DNA of 64,000 nt, taken from NCBI RefSeq assembly GCF_003671765.1, contig NZ_QPIB01000011.1, positions 72,983 through 136,982 of the forward strand, read 5' to 3'. A program made the translations under genes and the position numbers. Shown here in pieces: positions 7,801 through 17,497 of the stretch. How positions within the stretch are numbered: the stretch's first letter is position 1; each line of letters opens with the position of its first letter. Source of the DNA: Xenophilus sp. E41 (GTDB lineage: Bacteria; Pseudomonadota; Gammaproteobacteria; Burkholderiales; Burkholderiaceae_C). A model generated the notes under the pieces. The model saw only the letters and a list, made by a program, of their open reading frames with translations, was not told the origin of the DNA and searched no databases.

Positions 7801-8778
7801 TCAGGCGGGCCGGTGCTTCATGCGGCGGGCGGTGGCGACCACCACCTCGCGCAAGGCCCGCACCGTCGGGTGGCCATCGAGTTCCTTGAGCGTGAAGAAG
7901 CTGACCGGCGGCAGGTTCCAGTTGAGCCGGTAGGGCAGGGCGGCCCAGCCGCTGGCGCGTTCCATTTCCTCCATGACGTCGCGGGCGAAGATCGTGATGG
8001 CATTGGGCTCCTGGCGCAGCACCATCTCGATGCCGCGCAGCGAGGTGGTCTCCAGGATGGGCATCGGCGGCTGCACGCCCGCGCCGACGAAGACCGCGTT
8101 GTAGGTCCGGCGCATCGGCGTGTTGGGCGGCGGCAGGATCCAGTCGAGCTGTGCGAGCCGGGCCCAGTCCAGCGGGCCGCGCGACAGGCGCTTCACGTTG
8201 CGCGCGCCGACGATCAGGCAAGGCTCCTGCTCGTAGATCGCCTGCTGCACCAGCCCGCTCGCGTCGCCATCGTAGGAGCGGCCGATGGCGCAGTCGATCT
8301 CGCGCGCCAGCAGGTTCGCCACCAGCTCGTCCGTCGTGCCTTCGCGCACCATCACCGAGATGCGCGGCGAGCGGTCGAGCAGGTGGGTGAGCGCGGCCGA
8401 CATCAGCTGCTGCGGCACCTGCTGCGTCAGGCCCAGCCGCAGGCGGCCGCTGCGGCCCGCCTCGATCGAGGTCAGCACCCGCGTCGTGGCCTCCAGTTCC
8501 GCAAGCCACCGGCGCGCATAGTCGAGCACCGCATCGCCGGCCGGCGTGGGCAACAGCCCGCGACTGCTGCGCGTGAACAGGGTGCTGCCGAAGATGTCTT
8601 CCACCTCGTGCAGCGCCTTCGTGATCGCGGGCTGGCTCAGATGCATCTCGGCCGCGACGCGGCCCAGCGAGCGGTGGCGGTCGATGGTCTGCAGCAGCGC
8701 CAGCTGCCGCAGCTTCAAGCGTGACAGCAGTGCGTGCTGCAGCTCGCTGGCGGGATCTTTCGCGTTCGGCATGCCCAT
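7801..8778 (-). CDS. LysR-family transcriptional regulator (start at 8778 or 8772)
   Basis: 325 residues. The N-terminal helix-turn-helix is RSLGRVAAEMHLSQPAITKALH, then FTRSSRGLLPTPAG, then an effector-binding domain. It is divergent from a seven-gene operon whose first ATG is 69 bp away and is its likely regulator. GGAG lies four bases before the ATG at 8778 and ten bases before the in-frame ATG at 8772, so the second may be the true start. A perfect inverted repeat overlaps this start region and could let the protein limit its own synthesis. Confidence 0.92.
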   Translation of the reverse strand: MGMPNAKDPASELQHALLSRLKLRQLALLQTIDRHRSLGRVAAEMHLSQPAITKALHEVEDIFGSTLFTRSSRGLLPTPAGDAVLDYARRWLAELEATTRVLTSIEAGRSGRLRLGLTQQVPQQLMSAALTHLLDRSPRISVMVREGTTDELVANLLAREIDCAIGRSYDGDASGLVQQAIYEQEPCLIVGARNVKRLSRGPLDWARLAQLDWILPPPNTPMRRTYNAVFVGAGVQPPMPILETTSLRGIEMVLRQEPNAITIFARDVMEEMERASGWAALPYRLNWNLPPVSFFTLKELDGHPTVRALREVVVATARRMKHRPA

Positions 8779-8792
8779 AACTCTCCAGTTAT
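8777..8792. promoter_or_regulatory. Inverted repeat at the LysR start, candidate operator
   Basis: ATAACT-CTCC-AGTTAT is a perfect 6-bp inverted repeat with a 4-bp centre, of the size LysR proteins bind. It overlaps the ATG at 8778 and the GGAG ribosome binding site of the LysR gene. A second, looser repeat TTCA-N6-TGAA lies at 8811-8824, nearer the divergent operon. Binding is inferred. Confidence 0.5.
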
Positions 8793-8846
8793 CGGTCCAT
8801 CAGAAATTATTTCATTTTGGTGAATCGACGGTCCTAGACTTTTTGC

Positions 8847-9419
8847 ATGGACACCCAAGAACCGAGCGCACGCTCCCCTGTCACGGCAGAGTTCCTCGAC
8901 ACGCTGGCGGGTGCCGCCGACGCGGCGCAGGCGCTGTCGCAGATCGACGCCCGCCGCGCCCGGATCGCCGGCGGCGGCATCTTCAGCATCCAGCAGAACG
9001 TGACGTGCGTCGACGACGCGCCGGGCCAGGTGCTGCTGCGCCGCTTCTATTCGTCGGCCGCCGGCACATTTCCGGTCAACGGCGCCAAGCGCAAGACCCT
9101 GACGCGCTGGACGCAGCGCCTGTTCGTCGAAGGCCGCCCCTTCATCGGCGAGGGCGAGGCGACGCTGGCCAAGTACTTCGACGATTTCGACCAGATGCGC
9201 GCCTTCGGCCTGCGCAGCGTGGTCAACGTGCCGCTGATGCAGGGGCCGCTGTGCTACGCGACCTTCAACGTCTTCGGCACGGCCGCGCGGTGGCAGCCGG
9301 AACAGGTCTTGGCGTTCCGGCTGCTGGCGCTGGCGGCGGCGCGGTGGGTGCCGGTCGCGCCCGGCCTGAGCTATCGCTTCGACGCCACCGAGCCGGCAGA
9401 CGCCGGTGCCGCCGCCTGA
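8847..9419 (+). CDS. GAF-domain protein
   Basis: A 190-residue protein that reads as a single GAF domain: IGEGEATLAKYFDDFDQMRAFGLRSVVNVPL, then CYATFNVFGTA and WQPEQVLAFRLLALAAARW, the last strand and helix of the fold. No output domain is attached. GAF domains bind small ligands; here it heads a catabolic operon and might sense or bind the substrate, or act as a small accessory protein. There is no Shine-Dalgarno sequence before the ATG, and TAGACT ends six bases upstream, so the transcript may be leaderless. Function is uncertain. Confidence 0.75.
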   Translation: MDTQEPSARSPVTAEFLDTLAGAADAAQALSQIDARRARIAGGGIFSIQQNVTCVDDAPGQVLLRRFYSSAAGTFPVNGAKRKTLTRWTQRLFVEGRPFIGEGEATLAKYFDDFDQMRAFGLRSVVNVPLMQGPLCYATFNVFGTAARWQPEQVLAFRLLALAAARWVPVAPGLSYRFDATEPADAGAAA

Positions 9420-9447
9420 GCGCGGCAGGTACGAGAGGAGCCGCGCC

Positions 9448-9855
9448 ATGCCCGTCCACGCACTGCATCACTTCACCATCCGCTGCACCCCCGGGGAGCT
9501 GCCGCCGCTGCTCGACTTCTATACCCGCGTGATGCGGCTGACCGTCGGGGCGCGACCGGACATCCCGGGGCCGGGTGCGTGGCTGTACGCCGACGGGCAG
9601 CCCATCGTGCACCTCTACGCCCACCTCGCGGGCGCCGACATGCCGGTGGAGCCGCCGACCGGCCATGTCGACCACATCTCGTTCCGCGCGCACGGCCTCG
9701 AGGAGATGCGCACCCATCTGCGCGCATCGGGCATCGCCTTCACCGAGGCGCCGATCCCCGGCTGGGCGATCCACCAGCTCTTCCTGCACGACCCGCGCGG
9801 CCTGCGCATCGAGATGACTTTCTGGATGGACCAGGAAGAGGGAGTCGCGGCATGA
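9448..9855 (+). CDS. VOC-superfamily protein (glyoxalase/dioxygenase fold)
   Basis: 135 residues with two beta-alpha-beta-beta-beta modules. His8 (ALHHFTIRC), His76 (GHVDHISFRAHG) and Glu122 (LRIEMTFW) are placed as the metal ligands of glyoxalase and extradiol dioxygenase domains. GAGAGGAG at 9433-9440 supports the ATG at 9448. The stop overlaps the next gene (ATGA). In an operon with an alpha/beta hydrolase and a flavin monooxygenase it may act on a ring-hydroxylated intermediate, but single-domain VOC proteins have many reactions, so this is a guess. Confidence 0.83.
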   Translation: MPVHALHHFTIRCTPGELPPLLDFYTRVMRLTVGARPDIPGPGAWLYADGQPIVHLYAHLAGADMPVEPPTGHVDHISFRAHGLEEMRTHLRASGIAFTEAPIPGWAIHQLFLHDPRGLRIEMTFWMDQEEGVAA

Positions 9856-10639
9856 CGCGCTTCGTGCAGGCCGGCGAGGTGCGGGTCGCCTTCGACATCG
9901 AGGGCCAGGGCGATCCGCTGCTCCTGATGCACGGGGCCGAGGCCTCGCGGCAGATGTTCGCCGCGCTGGTGCCGCTGCTCGCGCCCCACTTCACCGTGAT
10001 CGCCTACGACCAGCGCGATTGCGGCGAGACCGAGGCACCGGAGCGTCCCTCCACCCTCGCCGATCTGGCCCGCGACGCGCAGCAGCTCATCCTGGCCCTG
10101 GGCTTCCGGCGTGCCCACGTGTTCGGCTCGTCCTTCGGCGGCCGTGTGGCGCAGGCGCTGGCCTTGCTGCATCCGCGTGCGGTCGACCAACTCGTGCTCG
10201 GCAGCACCTGGCCATTGCCGCGGCCCTACGAGGAGCTGTGCCCGGACGCGCGCCACCTGGCCGAACTGCGTGCGGGGTTGCCGGCCACGGCCGAGGAACT
10301 GGCGACCTGGTTCTTTCCCGAGGACTTCCTGCGCACGCGGCCCGAACTGAGGCGCCTCTTCGCCGGCGCGCGGCCGGCCTCGGCACGCTCGCTGCGGCGC
10401 GGCGAGACGGTGCGCACCACGCTCGAGCGCGGCGTCGCCGACATCGTCGCGCCCACGCTGGTGCTGGCCGGGGAACTCGACCGCGTGGTGCCGCCGAGCG
10501 TCACCCTGTCGATGGCCGGCCGCATCCGCAGTTCCGATGCGGTGCTGCTGCCCGGCGTCGGCCATGTCACCGCACTGCAGGCGCCGCAGGTGCTGGCGCA
10601 GCACATCCTCCGATTCCTCCGTCCCGAAGGAGCCAAGCC

Positions 10640-10643
<4 letters not shown>
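9852..10643 (+). CDS. Alpha/beta hydrolase
   Basis: 263 residues with the full catalytic triad in order: Ser94 in the nucleophile elbow GSSFGG, Asp210 in LAGELDRVVPP and His238 in PGVGHVTALQAP. HG at residues 27-28 forms the oxyanion hole. The sequence resembles meta-cleavage-product hydrolases and enol-lactonases. The ATG overlaps the stop of the VOC gene and its own stop overlaps the ABC ATPase start, so translation is coupled on both sides. It likely hydrolyses a C-C or ester bond in the pathway of this operon. Confidence 0.9.
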
Positions 10644-11440
<797 letters not shown>

Positions 11441-11451
11441 CTGGGGCTTCC

Positions 11452-12357
11452 ATGACCACCGCCATGCTCGCCAACAACGCTTCCGTCCCCGAGGCCGCCG
11501 CGCCCGCCGACGCCACCGCCGCCGTCCCGCGCCCCGCCACCCGGCCCCGGCGCCGCGCCAACCCTTTCGCCTCGACGCGGGTGCAGTCGCTGTTGCTGCT
11601 CGTCGTGCTGCTGGGCGCGTGGGAAGGCGCCGTGCGCCTGTTCAAGGTGTCCGCGAACCTGATGCCGCCGGTCAGCGACATCGCCGTTGCACTCTGGCGC
11701 GGCCTGGCCACCGGCCCGATGGCGAAGGACGGCTTCTGGTACCACGGCGGCGTGACCGTGGCCGAGATCCTGCTGGGCTTTCTCATCGGCAGCGGCGTGG
11801 GCCTGGCCATCGGCATCGTGGTGTCGCAGATGCCGAGGGTGGAGGCCCTGCTGGAGCCCTACGTGGCGGCACTGCAGAGCGTGCCCAAGGTGGCCATCGC
11901 GCCGATCATCGTGGTGTGGCTGGGCTTCGGCATCGGCTCCAAGGTGATGATCATCTGCCTGCTCACCTTCTTCCCGGTGCTGGTGACCAGCATCGCCGGC
12001 TTCAAGGCCGTGGACGCCGACCGCATCGACCTGCTGCGCTCCCTGTCGGCCACGCGCTGGCAGATCTTCCGCAAGGCCAAGTTCCCCAGCGCGCTGCCCT
12101 ACATCTTCGCGGGGCTCAACATGGCGGCCGCCTTCAGCGTGGTGGGGGCGGTGGTTGGCGAATTCGTCGGCGCGCAGGCCGGGCTGGGCGTGCTCATCCT
12201 GCAGATGGAAGCCCAGGCGGACACCGGCGGCAGCTTCGCGGTGTGCGTGGTGCTGTCGGTCATCGGCATCGTGATGACCGACGTGCTGCGCCGCATCCAG
12301 CGCCGCGTGCTGCACTGGATGCCCGCCGACACCTCCCAGCGCACGGTCAGCGTGTGA
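11452..12357 (+). CDS. ABC transporter permease, SsuC/TauC type
   Basis: 301 residues. A 40-residue Ala/Pro-rich cytosolic N-terminus precedes about six membrane segments, starting at VQSLLLLVVLLGAWEG. The coupling loop RSLSATRWQIFRKAKFPSAL, which docks on the ATPase, is plain to see, as is the family stretch VPKVAIAPIIVVWLGFGIGS. Partner ATPase and binding protein genes flank it. The long N-terminal tail is unusual in composition but common in high-GC relatives. Confidence 0.94.
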   Translation: MTTAMLANNASVPEAAAPADATAAVPRPATRPRRRANPFASTRVQSLLLLVVLLGAWEGAVRLFKVSANLMPPVSDIAVALWRGLATGPMAKDGFWYHGGVTVAEILLGFLIGSGVGLAIGIVVSQMPRVEALLEPYVAALQSVPKVAIAPIIVVWLGFGIGSKVMIICLLTFFPVLVTSIAGFKAVDADRIDLLRSLSATRWQIFRKAKFPSALPYIFAGLNMAAAFSVVGAVVGEFVGAQAGLGVLILQMEAQADTGGSFAVCVVLSVIGIVMTDVLRRIQRRVLHWMPADTSQRTVSV

Positions 12358-12397
12358 CCGCCGCACCCCCCGCTTTCCATTCGTGAAGGAGTGAGCC

Positions 12398-13495
12398 ATG
12401 TTGAATCGTCGTGATTTCGGTCTGGGCCTGGGCGCCCTCGGCCTGGGCGCCGGCCTGCCGGCCTTGGCGCAGAACGTGCGGCTGATGAGGCTGGCGAACA
12501 CCGCCGCCGTCAACGACCCGCAGCAGAGCTTCGTCACCGCGGGGCAGCATCCGCGGCTGAACTTCTACAAGCCGAACGGCGTCGATCCGGAGTACGTCAA
12601 CATGTCCAGCATGACCCAGGCCCTGCAGAGCCTGCGCGCCGGGCACGTCGAATTCGGGCCGGCGGTGCCGGGCATCCTGCTGCCTGCCATGGCGAAGGAC
12701 CCGTCGCTCGATCTGGTGAGCGTCTACAAATGGCTGCCCGGCAACGCGAACACCGTGGTGGTCAAGCCCTCCAGCCCGATCCAATCGGTGGCCGACCTGG
12801 CCGGCAAGCGCATCGGCGTGCGCAGCCAGGGCGATGCTGGCGTGGTCGTGCTCAAGGCCATGCTGGCCGAGCTGGGCCTGAAGGACGACCGATGCGAATA
12901 CATCGCCATCGGCGACGGCGCGCCGGCCGGTGCCGCGATCGACGGCGACCGCGTGGACGCGATGGTGGCTTTCGACACCGCCACCGCACGTATCGAGCTG
13001 GTCGGCACCCCGCTGCGATACGTGCCGCTGACCCCGAAATTCGCCCAGCTGGGCTCGGGCTGGCTGTGCGTGCCGCGCAAGCTGCTCAAGGAGGACCGGA
13101 AGGCCGTGGTGGCGCTGTTCCAGGGCATCGCCAAGTCGACCATCTTCTCGAACGCCAACCTCGACGCGGCGATCGACCTGCACTGGGCCGTGTACCCCGA
13201 GAGCAAGCCCAAGGGCCGCAGCCTGGAAGAGGCGCGCAAGGAGCTGAACTTCATCCTCAAGGACCGCAAGAACAGCTGGATGCGCCGCCCCGACGACCCG
13301 GACCAGCGCATGGGCGCCTCGTCGCTCGCCGAGTGGAAGGCCAACATCGAGCTGGCAGCCGAGAGCAGCAAGAACCCGAAGCTGGCCGCCGAGCTGGGCG
13401 ACCCCAACCGCCTGTTCACCAACGAGCTCATCGACGACATCAACGCCTTCGACAAGAAAGCGGTGATCGACATGGCCCGCTCGTTCAAGCTCTAG
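12398..13495 (+). CDS. ABC transporter substrate-binding protein (NMT1/SsuA-like)
   Basis: 365 residues with a probable Tat signal (LNRRDFGLGLGALGLG, cleaved after LPALAQ). The body has the two-lobe binding-protein layout; SVADLAGKRIGVRSQGD marks the start of the ligand-binding region, as in SsuA and THI5-like proteins. A Tat signal on a binding protein suggests it folds before export. AAGGAG precedes the ATG. It follows its permease directly and is followed by a flavin monooxygenase, so the ligand is probably that enzyme's substrate or a precursor. Confidence 0.92.
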   Translation: MLNRRDFGLGLGALGLGAGLPALAQNVRLMRLANTAAVNDPQQSFVTAGQHPRLNFYKPNGVDPEYVNMSSMTQALQSLRAGHVEFGPAVPGILLPAMAKDPSLDLVSVYKWLPGNANTVVVKPSSPIQSVADLAGKRIGVRSQGDAGVVVLKAMLAELGLKDDRCEYIAIGDGAPAGAAIDGDRVDAMVAFDTATARIELVGTPLRYVPLTPKFAQLGSGWLCVPRKLLKEDRKAVVALFQGIAKSTIFSNANLDAAIDLHWAVYPESKPKGRSLEEARKELNFILKDRKNSWMRRPDDPDQRMGASSLAEWKANIELAAESSKNPKLAAELGDPNRLFTNELIDDINAFDKKAVIDMARSFKL

Positions 13496-13514
13496 TCACC
13501 CGAGGAGCCTCCCC

Positions 13515-14642
13515 ATGGACGTTCTCGTTTCCGGCGCCAGCATGGCGGGCCTCTCGGCCGCGTACTGGTTCGCACGGCTGGGCCATCGCGTGTGCGTGGT
13601 CGAGCGCGCCGAGGGCCTGCGACCTGGCGGCGCACCCATCGACGTGCGCGGCAGGGCGCTGGGCACGGCGCAGCGCATGGGCATCCTCGGCGCCATCGAG
13701 GCGCAGAAGGTGAGCCTCATCGAACCCGCCCCCGTGCTCGACGGCCACGGGCAGCAGGTCGCCACGCTCGACCTGCGCTGGTTCGCCAACGAGACCGACG
13801 AGGACGTCGAGATCACCCGCGACCGGCTCAACCGCATCCTGCGCGAAGCCATTCCCGAGGGCGTCGAATTCCGCTTCAAGCTGTCGATCGCGTCGCTGGT
13901 CGACGGGCCCGGGGGCGTGGAGGTCGCGTTCAGCGATGGCGGGCGCGGTCGCTACGACCTGGTGGTGGGCGCCGACGGCCTGCATTCCAACGTGCGCAGG
14001 CTCGCCTTCGGCCCGGAGAAGGACTATGTGCGGCACTTCGGCCACTACGTCGCACTGGTCGACCTGCCCGCCGAGCGCGACTGGCAGCGTGCGATGCTCA
14101 ACGTGCCGGGCCTCACGATCGCGGTGCGCAATGCGGGCGACGGCCCGCAGGCCATGATGCTCGCGGCCAGCCCGCCGATCGACTACGACTGGCGCGACCT
14201 CGACGCGCAACGGCGGTTGATCGCGCAGTTCCTGTCGCGCGTCGATGCCTGGCAGGTGCCCGCCCTGCGTGCGGCCTTCGCCGACCCCGCGGCGCGCGGC
14301 TTCTACTTCGATTCGGTGAGCCAGACCCACATGCCGAGCTGGACGCGCGGAAGGGTCGCGGTGATCGGCGATGCGGGACATTGCGCGGCTCTGCTCTCGG
14401 GCATGGGCACCACGCTGGCCATGGTGTCGGCCGAACTGCTGGCGAGCACGTGGACCGCGCACGGTGGCGACATGGACGCCGCATCGCCCGACTACCACGC
14501 GCAGCTGCGCCCCTACGTGGCGCAGTGCCAGGCCTTCGCCCACGAGGGCGCGCCGATCATGGTGCCGCCCACGCAGGACGCGCTGGACCGGCGCAATGCG
14601 CAGTTCCGGGCCTATGCGGCGCAGCACGCCGCCGCGGCCTAG
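13515..14642 (+). CDS. FAD-dependent aromatic-ring monooxygenase
   Basis: 375 residues of the p-hydroxybenzoate hydroxylase/UbiH group. The Rossmann motif is SGASMAGLSAAYWFARLG, the middle motif is VVGADGLHSNVRR and the third FAD motif is VAVIGDAGHCAALLSGMG. The early RPGGAPIDVRG is like that of TetX-type and salicylate-type flavin hydroxylases. It would hydroxylate an aromatic or heterocyclic ring with NAD(P)H and O2. It is the last gene of the transporter operon, so uptake and first attack are encoded together. Its TAG stop is part of a CTAG shared with the stop of the opposing gene. Confidence 0.92.
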   Translation: MDVLVSGASMAGLSAAYWFARLGHRVCVVERAEGLRPGGAPIDVRGRALGTAQRMGILGAIEAQKVSLIEPAPVLDGHGQQVATLDLRWFANETDEDVEITRDRLNRILREAIPEGVEFRFKLSIASLVDGPGGVEVAFSDGGRGRYDLVVGADGLHSNVRRLAFGPEKDYVRHFGHYVALVDLPAERDWQRAMLNVPGLTIAVRNAGDGPQAMMLAASPPIDYDWRDLDAQRRLIAQFLSRVDAWQVPALRAAFADPAARGFYFDSVSQTHMPSWTRGRVAVIGDAGHCAALLSGMGTTLAMVSAELLASTWTAHGGDMDAASPDYHAQLRPYVAQCQAFAHEGAPIMVPPTQDALDRRNAQFRAYAAQHAAAA

Positions 14643-15925
14643 CGGATGCTCACGAGCTCGAGCGTCTCGCTGATCACGAAGGCGCCGCCGCTGGTCCCGC
14701 CACGGGTCATCATCTCGAAGCGGACCGGGCGGCCCAGCTCGGGCGCGTACCAGACCTCGGCGCGGTAGCGACCCGCCTGCGACCCGCCGCTGCCGAGGGT
14801 GCTGGCGATGCGGTCGGTATAGCCCTCGTACTCGATGCGGACCGTGTCGATCTCCCGCCCGCCGACGCTCAGCCGGGCGTGGCCCTTCACGGCCGCGTTG
14901 AGCTCCATGCCGATGCGCGCCGCGCCGCCGCGGCTGGCGGTGTACTTCGTGTACCACGACAGCTGCTGCGCCGGGTTGCGCGGCACCCAGCCGCCGGGCG
15001 GCATCACCAGGTCGAACTCGCCGGCGGCCGAGCTGGTCACGCTGACCACCTCGCCGCCGGGCTTCTCGATCCAGCTGCCGCCGTTGAAGCTCAGCAGGTC
15101 GCCCGACGGCCCGTCGGAGCGATAGACGACCTTGCGGCGCGCGCCGGTCAGGCGGTCCTGCAGTTCGTACTCGATCACGCTGGGCCGCAGCACGCGCGCG
15201 CCAGCGAAGGGCCGGTTCAACGCGGGTGCCGTGGCCGGCGCCGCGGCGAGGCCGGCGAGCGCGCTGCGTCCGCGCTCGGGCAGCTGCGCCAGCCATGCCG
15301 CCGGCATCGCCAAGGTGGGCGTGGGCGTCGCACCTGCAGCCGCCGAAGCCCCCAGCAGGCCCGCCAGCCGTCCTTGTGCGTCGAAGACGGCTGCGCCATC
15401 GAGGCCCGCCTCGGCCGGCGCTGCCAGCTGGAGCGATTCGACGGCGCCTTCGGCCGTACGCCGGATGCCCGCCAGCAGGTTGGTGCCGAGCGTGAGTTCA
15501 CGGCCCCGCGGCGCGCCGATGACGTACAGCGTCGAGCCCACCGCCAGGCCGTCGAGTTCGCGCATCACCAGGGCCTCGGCCGGCAGGTTCGCGACGCGCA
15601 GCTGGCACAGGCCACGCTCGACGTCGGGCCACTCCAGCGAGGCGCCGTAGCTGACGTTGTCGCGCCGCAGGCTCACGGACTGCGCCTGCGCCAGCAGATG
15701 GCAGCTGGTCACCGCGGTGCCGCGGCTGGTCGCGACGGCCGTGCCGGTGCCGAGCGGCTGGCCCTGCGCGTCGGTGGTCTGCAGCACCCAGACGTTGGGC
15801 GACACCCGCGCGAAGAGCGCGTCGGGCTGCAGCGTGGCGCCGGTCGCGGCCGGCTGCGCCGCCACGTGGACGAGGGGGAGCGCGGCGGCCAGCAGCGCGG
15901 CGGCGCGAAGGGCGATCGTGCTCAT
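14639..15925 (-). CDS. Trypsin-like (S1/S46-fold) domain protein, probably catalytically dead
   Basis: 428 residues with a signal peptide (1-24). Residues 34-200 follow a trypsin-2 domain: TAVTSCHLLAQAQ carries His76 at the catalytic His position and Asp101 fits the Asp, but the serine motif GNSGGPLFD appears as GLDGAAVFD, with Asp176 where the nucleophile should be. The second half (about 250-428) is a beta-rich domain with no motif I recognise. The start ATG overlaps the stop of an upstream lipoprotein gene, so the two are coupled and likely work together in the periplasm. A binding or scaffold role is inferred. Confidence 0.75.
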   Translation of the reverse strand: MSTIALRAAALLAAALPLVHVAAQPAATGATLQPDALFARVSPNVWVLQTTDAQGQPLGTGTAVATSRGTAVTSCHLLAQAQSVSLRRDNVSYGASLEWPDVERGLCQLRVANLPAEALVMRELDGLAVGSTLYVIGAPRGRELTLGTNLLAGIRRTAEGAVESLQLAAPAEAGLDGAAVFDAQGRLAGLLGASAAAGATPTPTLAMPAAWLAQLPERGRSALAGLAAAPATAPALNRPFAGARVLRPSVIEYELQDRLTGARRKVVYRSDGPSGDLLSFNGGSWIEKPGGEVVSVTSSAAGEFDLVMPPGGWVPRNPAQQLSWYTKYTASRGGAARIGMELNAAVKGHARLSVGGREIDTVRIEYEGYTDRIASTLGSGGSQAGRYRAEVWYAPELGRPVRFEMMTRGGTSGGAFVISETLELVSIR

Positions 15926-16638
15926 CGGTTCACCGGCAGCAGCTGGCGCAGGTCTTCGATGCGCGTCGTGGCAAAGGGGCTGGCCGGCGTGGGAGCGGCC
16001 AGCGTGGGCGCCGCGGCGGCCGGGGTGGGCTGCACCGGCGCCGGCACGGCGGCGACCGGGGCGACCGGCGCCGCTGCCGCGACCGCGATGGCGGCGGTGG
16101 GCGCTGCGGGTGCGGCGGGAGGTACACCGGCGGGCTCGGGCGCCGGCGCGGCGGCGAGCGCAGCGCGGCGGGTGTCGCCGGTCTTCAGGCCGACCACCAC
16201 CTCGTCGCCCACCTGCCGGTTGCGGTCGTAGTCGCGCATTTCGCCGAACACGAGGCGCATCCAGGTCGGGTAGTTGTAGCCCGCGCCGGTGCCCGAATCG
16301 ATGGCCGCGCCGATGAGGCCGCCCACCACGATGTTGCCGACCATCCCTGCGTTGACGCGCGAGGTCGCCTGGCCGCCGGCCGGCGCCTGGCCCTCGGCCG
16401 TGCACTGGATCATCAGGTTGCCGCCCGAGCGCCGGACCACCGTGGCCTGCCCCGAGCGCGTGAGGGCGCTGCCCTTGTCGTTGGTGAGCTGGCATTCGGC
16501 GTCGGCCACCGGCTCGCCCGCGGCCGTCACGGCGTCCACCTTCACCGTCTGGGTCGTGCCATGCGTGACGGACGCACATCCGCCCGCCAGCAGCAGGACG
16601 CCCAGCACCGCGCCCCATGCGCACCAACGAAGTCCCAT
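15922..16638 (-). CDS. Putative lipoprotein with Ala/Pro-rich C-terminus
   Basis: About 238 residues from the ATG at 16638 (an in-frame ATG at 16668 is less likely because the signal peptide would begin late). The signal ends LLLAGGCASVTHG, a probable lipobox with Cys21 or so. A conserved-looking domain follows (TVKVDAVTAAGEPVADAEC, then GNLMIQC), of the kind seen in many betaproteobacterial surface lipoproteins, then a glycine-rich GNIVVGGLIGAAIDSGTGAG. The last 80 residues are almost only Ala, Pro and Val. Its stop overlaps the start of the trypsin-like gene. The function is unknown. Confidence 0.75.
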   Translation of the reverse strand: MGLRWCAWGAVLGVLLLAGGCASVTHGTTQTVKVDAVTAAGEPVADAECQLTNDKGSALTRSGQATVVRRSGGNLMIQCTAEGQAPAGGQATSRVNAGMVGNIVVGGLIGAAIDSGTGAGYNYPTWMRLVFGEMRDYDRNRQVGDEVVVGLKTGDTRRAALAAAPAPEPAGVPPAAPAAPTAAIAVAAAAPVAPVAAVPAPVQPTPAAAAPTLAAPTPASPFATTRIEDLRQLLPVNR

Positions 16639-16747
16639 CACGCACTTCTCCTCGATGTATTGATTCAAAGTGTAACCATGGGCTGTGCCGTCGATGGTGC
16701 CCGGCGCAGCGCGGGCCGCGCCGGTGCCGGCTCGTCACAATGCCCGG

Positions 16748-17473
16748 ATGACCGAAGCCCCGCTGCTGACCGCCGTGGAAGGCGGCGTGATGACGATCAC
16801 GCTGCACCGCCCCCACAAGCTCAACGCCATCGATAACCCGCTGGCCGAGGCGCTGCTGGCGGCGATCGAAGCGGCCGGGCGCGACGACGCGGTGCGGGCC
16901 GTGCGGGTGCGCGGCGAGGGGCGGGCCTTCTGCGCCGGCCGGGACGTGGGCGCGCCGCCCACCGACCGCGACCTGGAACTGGTGCAGGCGGTGGCGTCCG
17001 CCCTGGTGCACCTGGACAAGCCGGTGCTCTTCGCCGTCCATGGCTGGACGCTGGGGGCCGGGCTGGAGTGGATGCTCGACGCCGACATCGTCATCGCGGC
17101 GAGCAATGCGCGCTTCCGGCTGCCCGAGGCCTCGCTTGGCGTGTTCGTGACCGGCGGACTCAGCGCCACGCTGGCCGCCTGTGCAGGTGTGGCGCGCGCG
17201 AAGGCCCTGGTGATGCTGGGCGAGGCCTTCGGCGCCGAGGAGGCGCGGGCCTGGGGGCTGGTCTGGCGCGTGGTGCCGCCCGAGGAGCTGGACGACGCAT
17301 CGATGCAGATGGCGCGGCAGCTGGCGGCGCTGGCGCCGGAGGTCGCGCGCCAGTTCAAGCGCGTCTTCCACGAGGTCGGGCTGGCGAACTTCGATGCCGC
17401 CATCGCGCGCGAAAACGCCGCGCATGCGGCGCTCGCCGGCACCGCGAATGCGGCGGGGGAAGGCAGCCGCTGA
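16748..17473 (+). CDS. Enoyl-CoA hydratase/isomerase family protein
   Basis: 241 residues. Oxyanion-hole segments are AFCAGRDVG (about 60-68) and AVHGWTLGAGLEWMLDAD (97-114); the third family block is RLPEASLGVFVTGG. The HxG and GAGLE features fit crotonases, and Glu107 in GAGLEW may be one catalytic acid. I start at 16748; 21 upstream codons in the same frame look non-coding. It faces a 3-hydroxyacyl-CoA dehydrogenase gene, the next enzyme in beta-oxidation, so the pair may act in one route though on opposite strands. Confidence 0.92.
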   Translation: MTEAPLLTAVEGGVMTITLHRPHKLNAIDNPLAEALLAAIEAAGRDDAVRAVRVRGEGRAFCAGRDVGAPPTDRDLELVQAVASALVHLDKPVLFAVHGWTLGAGLEWMLDADIVIAASNARFRLPEASLGVFVTGGLSATLAACAGVARAKALVMLGEAFGAEEARAWGLVWRVVPPEELDDASMQMARQLAALAPEVARQFKRVFHEVGLANFDAAIARENAAHAALAGTANAAGEGSR

Positions 17474-17497
17474 GCGTGCCGCCTCCCGCAGGGCCGG

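Noticed and set aside
5531..8509. A 992-codon open frame on the minus strand
   Set aside because: It covers the serine hydrolase, crotonase and LysR genes in another frame; the product is a mix of Arg, Ala, Gly and Pro with no domain. High GC makes such frames common.
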